From Actinoplanes palleronii (GTDB lineage Bacteria; Actinomycetota; Actinomycetes; Mycobacteriales; Micromonosporaceae), in the NCBI RefSeq assembly GCF_016862315.1, contig NZ_BOMS01000026.1, forward strand, positions 124,001 through 188,000: a stretch of DNA of 64,000 nt, in the 5' to 3' direction. Shown one piece after another: positions 45,056 through 53,311 of the stretch. Under the pieces are notes generated by a model, which was not told the DNA's origin, did not search any database, and saw only the letters and a program-made list of their open reading frames with translations. Position numbers and translations under genes: made by a program. Numbering within the stretch: the first letter of the stretch is position 1; the number at the start of each line of letters is the position of its first letter.

Positions 45056-47076
45056 GTCTGCCACCGGTCGATCCCGCGGTCACCGCCGAGGCGGTCGCGG
45101 CCCTCCCCGCCCGCCTGCGCAAACGGCTCGACGAGGCGGTCACCCAGGCCCGGGGCTGGCCGGTGGAGACGGCGGGCGATCGGGTCACGGTCCGTCCCGA
45201 CGATCAGGTGTACGTCGTGCTGACCGTCCCCGTCACCGACCCGGCGGACGCCGTCTGCAGTTGCCTGCTGGCACCCCGCTGCCTGCACCGGACCGCGGTC
45301 CTGAGCGCCGCTCCGATCCGCGCCGGCGGTGACGAGTCCCCCGCGCCCACCGACGATCCCGCGGCCGACAGCGGCCCCGCGCGGGCCGGCACGGCACCCC
45401 CGGACCAGCCACAGCCCGGCGCGTCACCGACCGGCGACCCCGGAGTCAGCGCGACACAAGCCGACGCGCCCGGAGTCAGCGCGACGCAAGCCGACGTTCC
45501 CGGGGTCAGCGCGGTGCAAGCCGACGCGGCGCACGGGCTCTGGGTGGTAGCGGCCACGATCCTGGCCAACGGCATCGCCGGCGCCGGAGCGGTCGCGCAG
45601 GCCGATCTGCTGCGCGCCGTGCACCAGGCGCGCGCGACCGGCCTGCACGGACCCGCGGCGGCCGCGATCCGGGTCGTCGAGCACCTGCGGGCCGGACGCC
45701 GGGAGGAACCCGCGTTCCGGCTCGCCGACCTCGCCGACGACCTGCGGGAACTCCTCGCCGCCTGCCACCGGCTGGCGGCCGGCGACGGCACCGTGGCCGG
45801 GGTGGCCCGCCGCGACTACGAGCCGGTCGGCGACCTGCGCCTCTATGGACTGTTCTGCGAACCGATCCGCGCCGCCACCGGGCACGCCGGCGCGGTGACC
45901 TACCTGGCCGATCCCACCGGGCGCCTCTGGGTGGTCTCCGACGTCAAGCCGTCCGACCGCCCGGCCACCGGGTCGGCGACCCGCGCCTCGGTCGACCTGG
46001 GCGAGGTCCGGCTCAGTCATCACGCCCTGTCCCGGGCCGGCCTGCGCGCGATCAACGCGCACGCGTCGACCGTCGGCCGGCTCAGCCACGGCCGCGCCCG
46101 GCAGGCGGTGGCCGCGCCCGGCGCGGGCTGGTTCGACCCGCCGCTCGACGCCCTCTGGCAGACCGGGCTCGCCGCGCAGGTGGACCGCTGGCTGGCGGGC
46201 ACCGCGCTGCCCGCGCACGCCCGGCCCGCCGCTCACGACCTGGCTTTCCTCGACGGCACCATCCTCGGCACCGACCGCCGCGGCCTCCTGCTCACCCTCG
46301 ACCATCCCGATGCCGCCCAACCCGATCCCGCCGCCCGATCGGACCAGACCGACAAGGGCCAGACCAGCACTCGGGAGCCGCTCACCATCGTCGTTTCCGC
46401 GCCGCACGAGGACCCCTCGCTGCCCTACGTCACCAACCTCCGGGTCCTCGGCATCCACGCCATCGGCCGGCGCATCCGGCTGGTCGGCCGCTTCACCGGC
46501 CCACGCCAGGTCGACGGCCTGGCCTTCGCCGCCCGATGGCTCCGCACCGGAGAACCCGGCCACGGCAGCCCCGCGCACGGCAGCGACTCCGCGCACGGGG
46601 GCAGCTCCGGCCACGGCGGCGACACCGGGCATGTCGATCTCGGCGCCATCCCGCTCACCCGCGCCGACGTCGCCGAGACCGTCCGCGCCCGGGGCAACTT
46701 CCTCTCACCCGGCGCCACCTTCCACACCGTCGCCGGCCGGCCCGTCCTCGACCCCACCCCGAGCCCGGCACCCGCCGCTCCCCCGCTCCACCTGCTGCGG
46801 CACCAGGTGGAACGGGTCGCCTCGGCCGGCCGCTCGGCCCTGCTCTCCGGGGTGGACGCCGACGCCCGCCGGCTCGCCGACGCCCATCTCGGCACCGCGA
46901 GCACGGTGCTCGCCGAGCTCGGCGCGGCCGGGGTCCGGCGGACCCGGGACGTCTTCGGCCGCCTCGACCCGCACGACGCGGACCGGCTGGCGCGGGCCTG
47001 GCTCACCGCGGCGGTTTACGAGCAGGCCGCGACCCGGGCGACCACCCGGCAGGCCTGGACCGCCGACTTGTGTTGA
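45052..47076 (+). CDS. SWIM zinc-finger protein (YehQ-like), last gene of the operon
   Basis: 674 residues, ATG within the ATGA overlap. The SWIM motif CxCx(n)CxH is seen at DAVCSCLLAPRCLHRTAVL (near residue 62-78). The rest is not assignable beyond similarity in layout to YehQ. A linker at about residues 130-160 consists of three copies of GVSATQAD-type decapeptides. A His/Gly/Ser-rich loop lies near residues 502-528 (HGSPAHGSDSAHGG and following). SWIM domains bind nucleic acid or protein through zinc. A terminal position and 4-bp coupling to the VWA gene make it part of the same machine. The stop is immediately followed by the promoter of the next unit. Confidence 0.85.
   Translation: MSLPPVDPAVTAEAVAALPARLRKRLDEAVTQARGWPVETAGDRVTVRPDDQVYVVLTVPVTDPADAVCSCLLAPRCLHRTAVLSAAPIRAGGDESPAPTDDPAADSGPARAGTAPPDQPQPGASPTGDPGVSATQADAPGVSATQADVPGVSAVQADAAHGLWVVAATILANGIAGAGAVAQADLLRAVHQARATGLHGPAAAAIRVVEHLRAGRREEPAFRLADLADDLRELLAACHRLAAGDGTVAGVARRDYEPVGDLRLYGLFCEPIRAATGHAGAVTYLADPTGRLWVVSDVKPSDRPATGSATRASVDLGEVRLSHHALSRAGLRAINAHASTVGRLSHGRARQAVAAPGAGWFDPPLDALWQTGLAAQVDRWLAGTALPAHARPAAHDLAFLDGTILGTDRRGLLLTLDHPDAAQPDPAARSDQTDKGQTSTREPLTIVVSAPHEDPSLPYVTNLRVLGIHAIGRRIRLVGRFTGPRQVDGLAFAARWLRTGEPGHGSPAHGSDSAHGGSSGHGGDTGHVDLGAIPLTRADVAETVRARGNFLSPGATFHTVAGRPVLDPTPSPAPAAPPLHLLRHQVERVASAGRSALLSGVDADARRLADAHLGTASTVLAELGAAGVRRTRDVFGRLDPHDADRLARAWLTAAVYEQAATRATTRQAWTADLC
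45439..45528 (+). repeat. In-frame 30-bp minisatellite, three copies, in the SWIM gene
   Basis: Three consecutive 30-mers (45439-45468, 45469-45498, 45499-45528), starting CCCGGAGTCAGCGCGA and differing at a few bases, encode PGVSATQADA-type units in the linker after the SWIM finger. The copy number is likely to vary between strains. Confidence 0.85.
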
Positions 47077-47102
47077 CACAAATCCGGATGACCCCCTAAC
47101 TT
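47073..47102 (+). promoter_or_regulatory. Promoter of the six-TM protein/GntR operon (leaderless)
   Basis: A perfect -35 TTGACA (47073-47078) and -10 TAACTT (47097-47102) are 18 bp apart. The GTG start of the membrane protein follows 7 nt later (47110). The -35 begins inside an inverted repeat TTGTGT-TG-ACACAA (47068-47081), which itself overlaps the last codons of the SWIM gene. Confidence 0.7.
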
Positions 47103-47122
47103 GTATCACGTGCTTGATACAA
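47101..47122. promoter_or_regulatory. Operator-like palindrome TTGTATCA-N6-TGATACAA
   Basis: Perfect 8-bp arms with a 6-bp spacer cover the end of the -10, the transcription start and the GTG start codon. It is the sort of site bound by YtrA-type GntR repressors. The regulator is encoded as the second gene of this operon, so negative autoregulation is inferred. Confidence 0.7.
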
Positions 47123-47877
47123 ATAACGACGCCAGCCGCCGGGCGCTGCTCTGGCGGCTGGCCGGTCTCGGCGCCGGCCTCGCGGCCGCGGTGCTGCTGG
47201 CCGGCGCCCCGGCGAGCTGGCTCGGCCGCGGCCTGGCGCTGGCCGCCCCGGCGTTCGCGCTCTGCCTGCTGGCCGGCGTCACCGCCGGTGAGCTGACCGC
47301 GCGGGTCCCGGCCGGCGCCACCCGCACCGCGTCGCTCGAGGTCCGGACCACCCGGTCGTTCCTGCCGCGCCGGATGGCCCGCTGGGTGGCCGGGCTGCTG
47401 GTCCTGGCCGCGGCCTTCTTCACCGCGACCGGCCTGGCCGCGGACACCGACGACATGGGCCGCGCCGGGCGCAGCCTGACGGCCGCCTGCGGCGACCTGG
47501 TCTCCTCCACCGGACCGTGGCCGGGCCGGTTCTACAGCGTGCCGATCGCGCTCGCGGTCCTGCTCGGCCTGGGTGCGGCGGGCTTCGCCATGCGTACGGT
47601 GGTGGGCCGCGGCCGTCCCGTGGTGGACGGGGCCGGGCGCGCCGCCGACGACGAGGGGCGCCGCACCTCCGCGCGGGCGATCCTGGCCGCCTGCGGTGTC
47701 CTGGTCGCCGCGCCGCTGGCCGGGTCGGCGCTGTTCGCCGCCGGGGCGCTGGGCCGGGTCGACTGCCCGTCCGCGCTCTACCCGGCGGCGCAGTGGGCAG
47801 CGCTGGCGGTCGCCGCGGTGGCCGGGTTCAGCGCCTGCGTGTTCACCGCGTACGCGGTGCGGCCCGGGACCCGATGA
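47110..47877 (+). CDS. Six-TM membrane protein paired with a GntR regulator
   Basis: 255 residues from GTG 47110, chosen because it sits 7 nt after the -10 of a strong promoter. Six hydrophobic helices are visible: LAGLGAGLAAAVLLAG, LALAAPAFALCLLAGV, WVAGLLVLAAAFFTATGLA, VPIALAVLLGLGAAGFAM, ILAACGVLVAAPLAGSALF and ALAVAAVAGFSACVFTAY. Hydrophilic loops are rich in Arg on the presumed inside. No transport or enzymatic motif was seen. Small membrane proteins coupled to YtrA-type regulators commonly respond to envelope-active compounds. Function is otherwise unknown. Confidence 0.72.
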   Translation: MLDTNNDASRRALLWRLAGLGAGLAAAVLLAGAPASWLGRGLALAAPAFALCLLAGVTAGELTARVPAGATRTASLEVRTTRSFLPRRMARWVAGLLVLAAAFFTATGLAADTDDMGRAGRSLTAACGDLVSSTGPWPGRFYSVPIALAVLLGLGAAGFAMRTVVGRGRPVVDGAGRAADDEGRRTSARAILAACGVLVAAPLAGSALFAAGALGRVDCPSALYPAAQWAALAVAAVAGFSACVFTAYAVRPGTR

Positions 47878-48245
47878 GCGCTCAGCTGCGGGTGGACACC
47901 ACGAGCCCGGTCCCGCCGTACGAGCAGATCCGCGCCCAGCTGGCCCACCTGATCACGCAGGGTGCCCTGCCGGCCCGGGAGCGGCTCCCCCCGGTCCGCC
48001 AGCTCGCCGCCGACCTGGGACTGGCCGTCGGCACCGTCGCCCGGGCCTATCGCGAGCTGGAGCTGGCCGGGCTGGTCACGTCCCGGCGCGGCGGCGGCAC
48101 CCGGGTCGCCGACATGGTCCGGCCCGCCCCGGCACAGCACCCGGTCGAGCAGCTCGCAACGGCCTACGTCACGGCCGCGCGCCGCCTGGGTGCGAGCGAC
48201 GATCAGGTGCTCACCGCCGTACACAAAATGCTTCAGGCGGGCTGA
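47874..48245 (+). CDS. GntR-family (YtrA subfamily) repressor
   Basis: 123 residues. The N-terminal winged helix is typical (PPYEQIRAQLAHLITQGAL, LPPVRQLAADLGLAVGTVAR, AYRELELAGLVTSRRGGGT). The short C-terminal part (LATAYVTAARRLGASDDQVL) is the two-helix dimerisation tail of the YtrA subfamily, with no effector domain. The ATG overlaps the stop of the membrane gene (ATGA). It probably binds the palindrome at 47101-47122. The 3' end overlaps the convergent GGDEF-EAL gene by 13 bp. Confidence 0.9.
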   Translation: MSAQLRVDTTSPVPPYEQIRAQLAHLITQGALPARERLPPVRQLAADLGLAVGTVARAYRELELAGLVTSRRGGGTRVADMVRPAPAQHPVEQLATAYVTAARRLGASDDQVLTAVHKMLQAG

Positions 48246-50530
48246 GAGGAGCGTTGCAGGTCGGCGAGCCGCAGCTCGACGATCCGGGCCGGCGGGACCG
48301 GCCGGGACCAGTAATAGCCCTGGCCGTACTGGTAGCCGAGCGACCGCAGCAGGTCGCGCTGCTCGGACGTCTCGATCCCCTCGGCCACCGACGCCAGCGC
48401 CAGCGCCGAGGCCATCTGGCTCACCGCGGTGGCCACCGCCGACTGCCGGCCCACCGTGTTGATCGACTCGACGAACGAGCGGTCCAGCTTCAGCGTGGTC
48501 ACCGGGCAGGTCAGCAGCAGCCCGAGCGACGACGCCGCGGTGCCGAAGTCGTCGAGCGCCAGCTTCACGCCGAGGCCGCGCAGCGCCAGCATCGCCTCGT
48601 TGGACGCCTCGTCGTCGAGCACCGCGGTCTCGGTGACCTCGATGCTCAGGCAGGCCGGCGGCAGCTTGTTGATCGCCAGCGCCGCGGCCACGTCGTCGAC
48701 CAGCTGGGCATCCCGCAGTTGCCGGCCGGCCACGTTGACCCCGACGGTCAGCGAATCGACGCCGGGGAACTCGGCGCGCCACTCGGCCGCCTGCCGGCAC
48801 GCCTCCTGCAGCGCCCACCGCCCGATCGCCACGATCTGGCCGGTACGTTCCGCGATCGGGATGAACTCGACCGGCGACACCATGCCGCGGGTCGGGTGGT
48901 TCCACCGGATCAGCGCCTCGACCCCGGTCAGCCGCTCGTCGGAGAGCCGGACGATCGGCTGGTAGACCAGGCTGAACTGGTTCTCCTCGATGGCCGTGGT
49001 CATCTCCCGGATGAGCACCGCCTCGGCGCTGATCCGGGCGCCCATCTCGCCGGTGTAGGCCACCCACATGCCCTTGCCGCGGCGTTTCGCCTCGTACATC
49101 GCGATGTCCGCGTTGCTGAGCAGGGTCTGCGGGTCGTCGCCGGGGCGGGCCTGCGCGACGCCGACGCTGGCCCGGGTGACGATGGTGTGCTGCCGCACCA
49201 CGATCGGCACGGCCAGGCGCCGCAGGATCTCCTCGCACACCCGGCCGGCGATCTCCGGACCGGCGCCGGGCAGCAGCACGGCGAACTCGTCACCGCCGAG
49301 CCGGGAGACCACGTCGTCGGTGCGTACCGCCGCCCGCAGCCGCTGCGCCACCTCGACCAGCAGCGTGTCGCCGGCCGCGTGACCCATGGTGTCGTTGGTG
49401 ATCTTGAAGTCGTCCAGGTCGATCAGCAGGACCGCACCGTCACCGTCGCAGTCGCGCATCAGGCTGTCGCGCATCAGGTCGCCGAAGTGGGTGCGGTTGG
49501 CGAGCCGGGTCAGCCCGTCGTACGACGCCCGGTCCCGCAGCTCCTCCATCGCCACGTCCAGGCGGGAGATCAGCATGGCGTTGTCGTGGAACGCGACCAG
49601 CTGCCGCCCGGCCACCAGGAACGTGATCACGACGACGCCGATCGTCGCGCCGTACATCTGTGAGCTGGTCTTCTCCGGCAGCATCATGAAGAAGACCACG
49701 AAGGTGATCGCGATCATCCCGTACGGGAGCAGGCTGTACGGCCGCCGCTTGACGCTCTGGTGTGCCCCGCCGCTGCGCACGATCACCTGCTGGATCCACG
49801 GTCCGACCGCGATCAGCAGGGACGGGGCCAGGCGGATGACGTAGACGTACGGATGATCAAGGGTTTGAAAATCGCCGGGCAGGAACGTGCTCACGCCCTG
49901 GACCATCGCGGCACTGACCATCGGCCAGGCGGCGATCCGGGCCATCGGCGGCGCCTGGACCAGGGCGACCTTGGTCGCCGAGAACGTCGCGACGAGCACC
50001 AGCGCCGCGGTGACACTGTCGTTGACCCGGCTGCTCTCGTTGCCGGAGACCGGGTTGAACGCGAAGCACCAGGCCACCACGCTCCCGCCGACCAGCACCG
50101 TGGTGGCGTCCAGCCAGAAGACGAACTTCTCCCGGATCGTGGTCAGCCCCTGCGGGAAGATCAGGCAGGCGATGACGTTGCTGGTCATCCCGACGGTGAA
50201 GAACACCGTCTGCACCGAGCCGCCGGACAGCGACGGCACGCTGGGCGCGAGCATGGACTGCAGAGCCTGGAACGTGTCGCCGGCGGTGAAGCACGCCCCG
50301 GCGAATCCGATCATGGTCCAGAACCGGCGGTACCGGGCGTGCGCGATCCACCGCAGCCGCCACCCGCCGTAGGCGAGCGCGAAGTCCAGCGGCACCTGCA
50401 CGGTCCAGTACGCGCGCACCTGATCGACCGGCCGGCCGTCCAGCGCGAAGAACAGGACCCACCCGAGCAGGGTGATCCCGAGGAGGGTGAGCAGGACAGG
50501 ATCCCGCCGCAACCGCCCGAACGTCGTCAA
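48233..50530 (-). CDS. Membrane-bound GGDEF-EAL protein (c-di-GMP cyclase/phosphodiesterase)
   Basis: 765 residues from a TTG start with a strong Shine-Dalgarno (GGGGAGGG), which decides the start. About nine hydrophobic helices fill residues 1-310. The GGDEF domain has an intact site (SRLGGDEFAVLLPG). The EAL domain is also intact (LTGVEALIRW, SIEVTETAV, DDFGTAASSLGLL, KLDRSFVES, YGQGYYWSRP). Both synthesis and hydrolysis of cyclic di-GMP are therefore possible. The membrane part presumably senses an envelope signal. In the 74 bp separating it from the acyl-CoA dehydrogenase stop there is only an AT-rich imperfect palindrome (CTTGAAATTTTAAG). Confidence 0.92.
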   Translation of the reverse strand: MTTFGRLRRDPVLLTLLGITLLGWVLFFALDGRPVDQVRAYWTVQVPLDFALAYGGWRLRWIAHARYRRFWTMIGFAGACFTAGDTFQALQSMLAPSVPSLSGGSVQTVFFTVGMTSNVIACLIFPQGLTTIREKFVFWLDATTVLVGGSVVAWCFAFNPVSGNESSRVNDSVTAALVLVATFSATKVALVQAPPMARIAAWPMVSAAMVQGVSTFLPGDFQTLDHPYVYVIRLAPSLLIAVGPWIQQVIVRSGGAHQSVKRRPYSLLPYGMIAITFVVFFMMLPEKTSSQMYGATIGVVVITFLVAGRQLVAFHDNAMLISRLDVAMEELRDRASYDGLTRLANRTHFGDLMRDSLMRDCDGDGAVLLIDLDDFKITNDTMGHAAGDTLLVEVAQRLRAAVRTDDVVSRLGGDEFAVLLPGAGPEIAGRVCEEILRRLAVPIVVRQHTIVTRASVGVAQARPGDDPQTLLSNADIAMYEAKRRGKGMWVAYTGEMGARISAEAVLIREMTTAIEENQFSLVYQPIVRLSDERLTGVEALIRWNHPTRGMVSPVEFIPIAERTGQIVAIGRWALQEACRQAAEWRAEFPGVDSLTVGVNVAGRQLRDAQLVDDVAAALAINKLPPACLSIEVTETAVLDDEASNEAMLALRGLGVKLALDDFGTAASSLGLLLTCPVTTLKLDRSFVESINTVGRQSAVATAVSQMASALALASVAEGIETSEQRDLLRSLGYQYGQGYYWSRPVPPARIVELRLADLQRSSQPA

Positions 50531-50604
50531 GTTGACCCTCCCCGGTCCTCGTGGTGAAGATCGGGTGCGACGGACGAAATCCGAGGACTCTTGAAATTTT
50601 AAGA

Positions 50605-51717
50605 TCAGAGACCGTACGACCGGCCGATGATGTCCCGCTGGATCTCACTGGTCCCGCCGTAGATCGTCGACACCAGCGTGGCCCGCACGTGCCGCTCCAT
50701 GTCATATTCGGTCGCGTAGCCGTACCCGCCCATCATCTGCATGCCGGCCAGCGCGACCTGTTTCGCCACCTCGGTGGTCTTCAGTTTCGCCATCGAGCTC
50801 TCCCGGGCCAGCACCCGGCCGGGCGCGGCGTCGGCGAGCGCGGCCACCCGGTACACCAGCAGCCCGCAGCAGTCGATCTCGGTCGCCAGGTCGGCGATCC
50901 GGTGCCGCTGCACCTGGAACGTGCCGATCGCCCGGCCGAACTGCCGGCGCTCCCGGGCGTAGCCCAGCGCGTCGTCGAACGCCCGCCGCGCGGTGCCGAG
51001 CATCAGCGCGGCCAGGATCAGCCGTTCCAGGTTCAGCCCGGCCATCAGCTGCCGCCACCCCTGCCCGGGCACACCGACCACGGCATCGGCCGGCACCCGG
51101 CAGTCGGTGAACCACAGGTCGTTGACCTCGCGGCCGCCCATCGTGTCGATCCCGGCGACCCGCAGCCCGGGAGTGCCGGCCGGCACCAGCAGCATGGTCA
51201 GCCCGTCGTGGTCGCCCGGCCGGCCGGCGGTGCGCGCCACCAGCAGGATCGCGTCCGCGAAATGCGCGTTCGAACACCAGGTCTTCTGACCGTTGATCAC
51301 CCACCCGCCGTCCGGGCCGGGGTCCGCCCGGCAGGCCAGGGCCGCGACATCGCTGCCGGCCTCCGGTTCGGACATCGCTATCGAAAAGGTACGACCGGCC
51401 GCCAGCCCGCCGCACACCGTCGCCTGCTGCGGGGCGGTCCCGAACCGGCGGACCGCCCCGGCCACGATGGCCGAGGTGGCGAACCCGCCGATGGGCGCCA
51501 TCCCGTAGCCGGTGTGCTCGAGGAAGACACAGGTGTCGACCAGGCTGGAATCGGTCACGCCGAGCCAGCCGAGGCCGGCCATCCGCTCGTAGACCGCCGG
51601 GTTGTGCGGGTGCTCACCGCGCTGCTCCCGGGTGCCGGTCTCGCGCTTGCAGAAGTCGGTGACCGCCGAGGCGAACGCCCGCTGCTCGTCGGAGAAGTCG
51701 TGGTAGTCGAGGCTCAT
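50605..51717 (-). CDS. Acyl-CoA dehydrogenase
   Basis: 370 residues from ATG 51715-51717, preceded by GGGAAG. FAD-binding and fold signatures are clear: FSIAMSEPEAGSD, GWVINGQKTWCSNA, ARERRQFGRAIGTFQV and IYGGTSEIQRDIIGR. The usual MCAD-type catalytic Glu (IYEGT) is Gly here. A Glu in GLNLERLIL occupies the place of the isovaleryl-CoA dehydrogenase-type base, which suggests a branched or long acyl substrate. It is divergent from the aldehyde dehydrogenase gene across an 87-bp region holding the GntR-type motif, so the two are probably coregulated. Confidence 0.9.
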   Translation of the reverse strand: MSLDYHDFSDEQRAFASAVTDFCKRETGTREQRGEHPHNPAVYERMAGLGWLGVTDSSLVDTCVFLEHTGYGMAPIGGFATSAIVAGAVRRFGTAPQQATVCGGLAAGRTFSIAMSEPEAGSDVAALACRADPGPDGGWVINGQKTWCSNAHFADAILLVARTAGRPGDHDGLTMLLVPAGTPGLRVAGIDTMGGREVNDLWFTDCRVPADAVVGVPGQGWRQLMAGLNLERLILAALMLGTARRAFDDALGYARERRQFGRAIGTFQVQRHRIADLATEIDCCGLLVYRVAALADAAPGRVLARESSMAKLKTTEVAKQVALAGMQMMGGYGYATEYDMERHVRATLVSTIYGGTSEIQRDIIGRSYGL

Positions 51718-51765
51718 GTCTATCACTTCCCTGTTTTCACCTGGGGATTGACAGCGAACGTAACA

Positions 51766-51779
51766 TATCAAATATCAAA
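51766..51779. promoter_or_regulatory. Putative GntR/FCD operator, copy 1 (TATCAAATATCAAA)
   Basis: A tandem 7-mer TATCAAA repeated twice lies between the divergent acyl-CoA and aldehyde dehydrogenase genes. On the plus strand it sits where the -10 of a TTGACA (51748-51753) promoter would be. The same 14 bases recur in front of the GntR gene at 53970. AT-richness in this GC-rich context makes a chance match unlikely. Confidence 0.65.
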
Positions 51780-51804
51780 TCTGGCGAGCACCGGAGGCGA
51801 ACCG

Positions 51805-53205
51805 ATGACCGACGTGACAGCCACCGTCACTCTGGCGCGGGAGGCCGCCGCGTGGTGGGCCGGCCGCGAATTCACCGCACGGCGCTCCGCGCTGCTGTGC
51901 TGGAAACGGCACCTCGCCGCGCACTGCGACGACCTGGCCGACGTGATCCGCGCCGAGACCGGCAAACCGCACGGCGACGCCCTGCTCGAGGTGATGCTCG
52001 CGGTCGAGCACCTGGACTGGGCCGCCCGCAACGCGGAACGGGTGCTGCGCCGCCGCCGGGTCCGCTCCGGCCTGCTGGGCGCGGACCACGGCGCCGCGCT
52101 GGAGTACCACCCACTCGGCGTGATCGGCGCGATCGGGCCATGGAACTATCCGGTCTACACCCCGCTCGGCACGATCTCCTATGCGCTCGCGGCCGGCAAC
52201 GCGGTGGTCTTCAAGCCCAGCGAGCACACCCCGGCGACCGGGACATGGCTGGCGCAGGCCTGGTCAGAGACGGTCAGCGGCCCGCCGGTGCTGCAGGTGG
52301 TGACCGGCGCCGGGGAGACCGGGGCGGCACTCTGCGCGGCCGGCGTCGACAAGATCGCGTTCACCGGGTCGGCGGCCACCGCCCGCCTCGTGATGGCCGC
52401 CTGCGCGCGGACGCTGACCCCGCTCGTCGTCGAGGGCGGCGGCAAGGACGCGATGATCGTGGCGGCCGACGCGGATCTCGACGCCGCCGCCGAGGCCGCG
52501 GCGTTCGGCGCGTTCGGCAACGCCGGGCAGACCTGCGCCGGCGTCGAGCGGATCTACGTGGAACGGCCGGTCCAGGCCGCTTTCCTGTCCCGGCTCGCCG
52601 CGATCGCCGAGGGCCTGCGGCCCGGAGACCAAGACCTTTCCCCGTACGGGCGGATGACCACCCCGGAACAGCCCGAGATCGTACGACGGCACGTGCGCGA
52701 CGCCGTCGCCCGTGGTGGGCGAGCCGTCGTCGGGGGCGAGGGGTCGGTGCTACCGCCGTACGTGCACCCGGTCGTCCTCACCGGGGTGCCGGAGGACGCC
52801 GAGGCGATGACCGCGGAGACGTTCGGCCCGACCGTGGTCGTCAACCCGGTCGACGACCTGGACCAGGCCGTACGCCTGGCGAACGCCTCCCGCTACGGCC
52901 TGGCCGCGTCGATCTTCTCCGGTGATCGCCGGAAGGCGCTCGGGCTGGCCCGGCGGCTGCGCGCGGGCGCCACGTCGATCAACTCGGTGCTGGGTTTCGC
53001 GGCGATCCCGGCGCTGCCGTTCGGCGGGTCGGGTGATTCCGGGTTCGGGCGGGTGCACGGCGCGGACGGGCTGCGCGAGTTCAGCCGGGCGCAGTCGGTG
53101 GCGTGGCGCCGGTTCCGCGCGCCGCTGCCGGTGATGACCCTGGACCGGGACCCGGCGGTGCTGTCCCGCGCGGTCCGCCTGTTCAAAATCCGCCACGCGC
53201 GGTGA
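51805..53205 (+). CDS. Aldehyde dehydrogenase family protein
   Basis: 466 residues from ATG 51805 with Shine-Dalgarno GGAGGCG. GPWNYPVYTPLGTISYALAA, KPSEHTP, the NAD-loop FTGSAAT, the general-base Glu in VVEGGGKDAMIV and the catalytic Cys in GNAGQTCAGVERIYV are all present. It should oxidise an aliphatic aldehyde to the acid with NAD(P)+. Beside an acyl-CoA dehydrogenase and a DUF2236 oxygenase it probably processes an oxidised hydrophobic substrate. A 63-bp piece of this gene (52558-52620) is duplicated just after its stop. Confidence 0.92.
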   Translation: MTDVTATVTLAREAAAWWAGREFTARRSALLCWKRHLAAHCDDLADVIRAETGKPHGDALLEVMLAVEHLDWAARNAERVLRRRRVRSGLLGADHGAALEYHPLGVIGAIGPWNYPVYTPLGTISYALAAGNAVVFKPSEHTPATGTWLAQAWSETVSGPPVLQVVTGAGETGAALCAAGVDKIAFTGSAATARLVMAACARTLTPLVVEGGGKDAMIVAADADLDAAAEAAAFGAFGNAGQTCAGVERIYVERPVQAAFLSRLAAIAEGLRPGDQDLSPYGRMTTPEQPEIVRRHVRDAVARGGRAVVGGEGSVLPPYVHPVVLTGVPEDAEAMTAETFGPTVVVNPVDDLDQAVRLANASRYGLAASIFSGDRRKALGLARRLRAGATSINSVLGFAAIPALPFGGSGDSGFGRVHGADGLREFSRAQSVAWRRFRAPLPVMTLDRDPAVLSRAVRLFKIRHAR

Positions 53206-53214
53206 ATCGGTGGC

Positions 53215-53277
53215 GTGGAACGGCCGGTCCAGGCCGCTTTCCCGTCCCGGCTCGCCGCGATCGCCGAGGGCCTGCGG
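53215..53277 (+). repeat. 63-bp duplicated fragment of the aldehyde dehydrogenase gene
   Basis: 53215-53277 repeats 52558-52620 of the upstream gene with a single base difference (T to C in the TTTCCTGTCC run). It starts 10 bp after the stop codon, in the 106-bp gap between convergent genes, and has no reading-frame role there. The rest of the gap holds nothing recognisable. Confidence 0.9.
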
Positions 53278-53311
53278 CGCGGTGTCGGCCCGGCGTCGTC
53301 CGGCGCCGGGT

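Noticed and set aside
45439-45528. Three 30-bp repeats as a possible CRISPR
   Set aside because: No spacers separate the units, and they are in frame within a coding linker.
47573-49663. Long plus-strand frame through the GntR and GGDEF-EAL genes
   Set aside because: It is out of frame with GntR and antisense to GGDEF-EAL. It shows no protein motif, only composition-driven openness.
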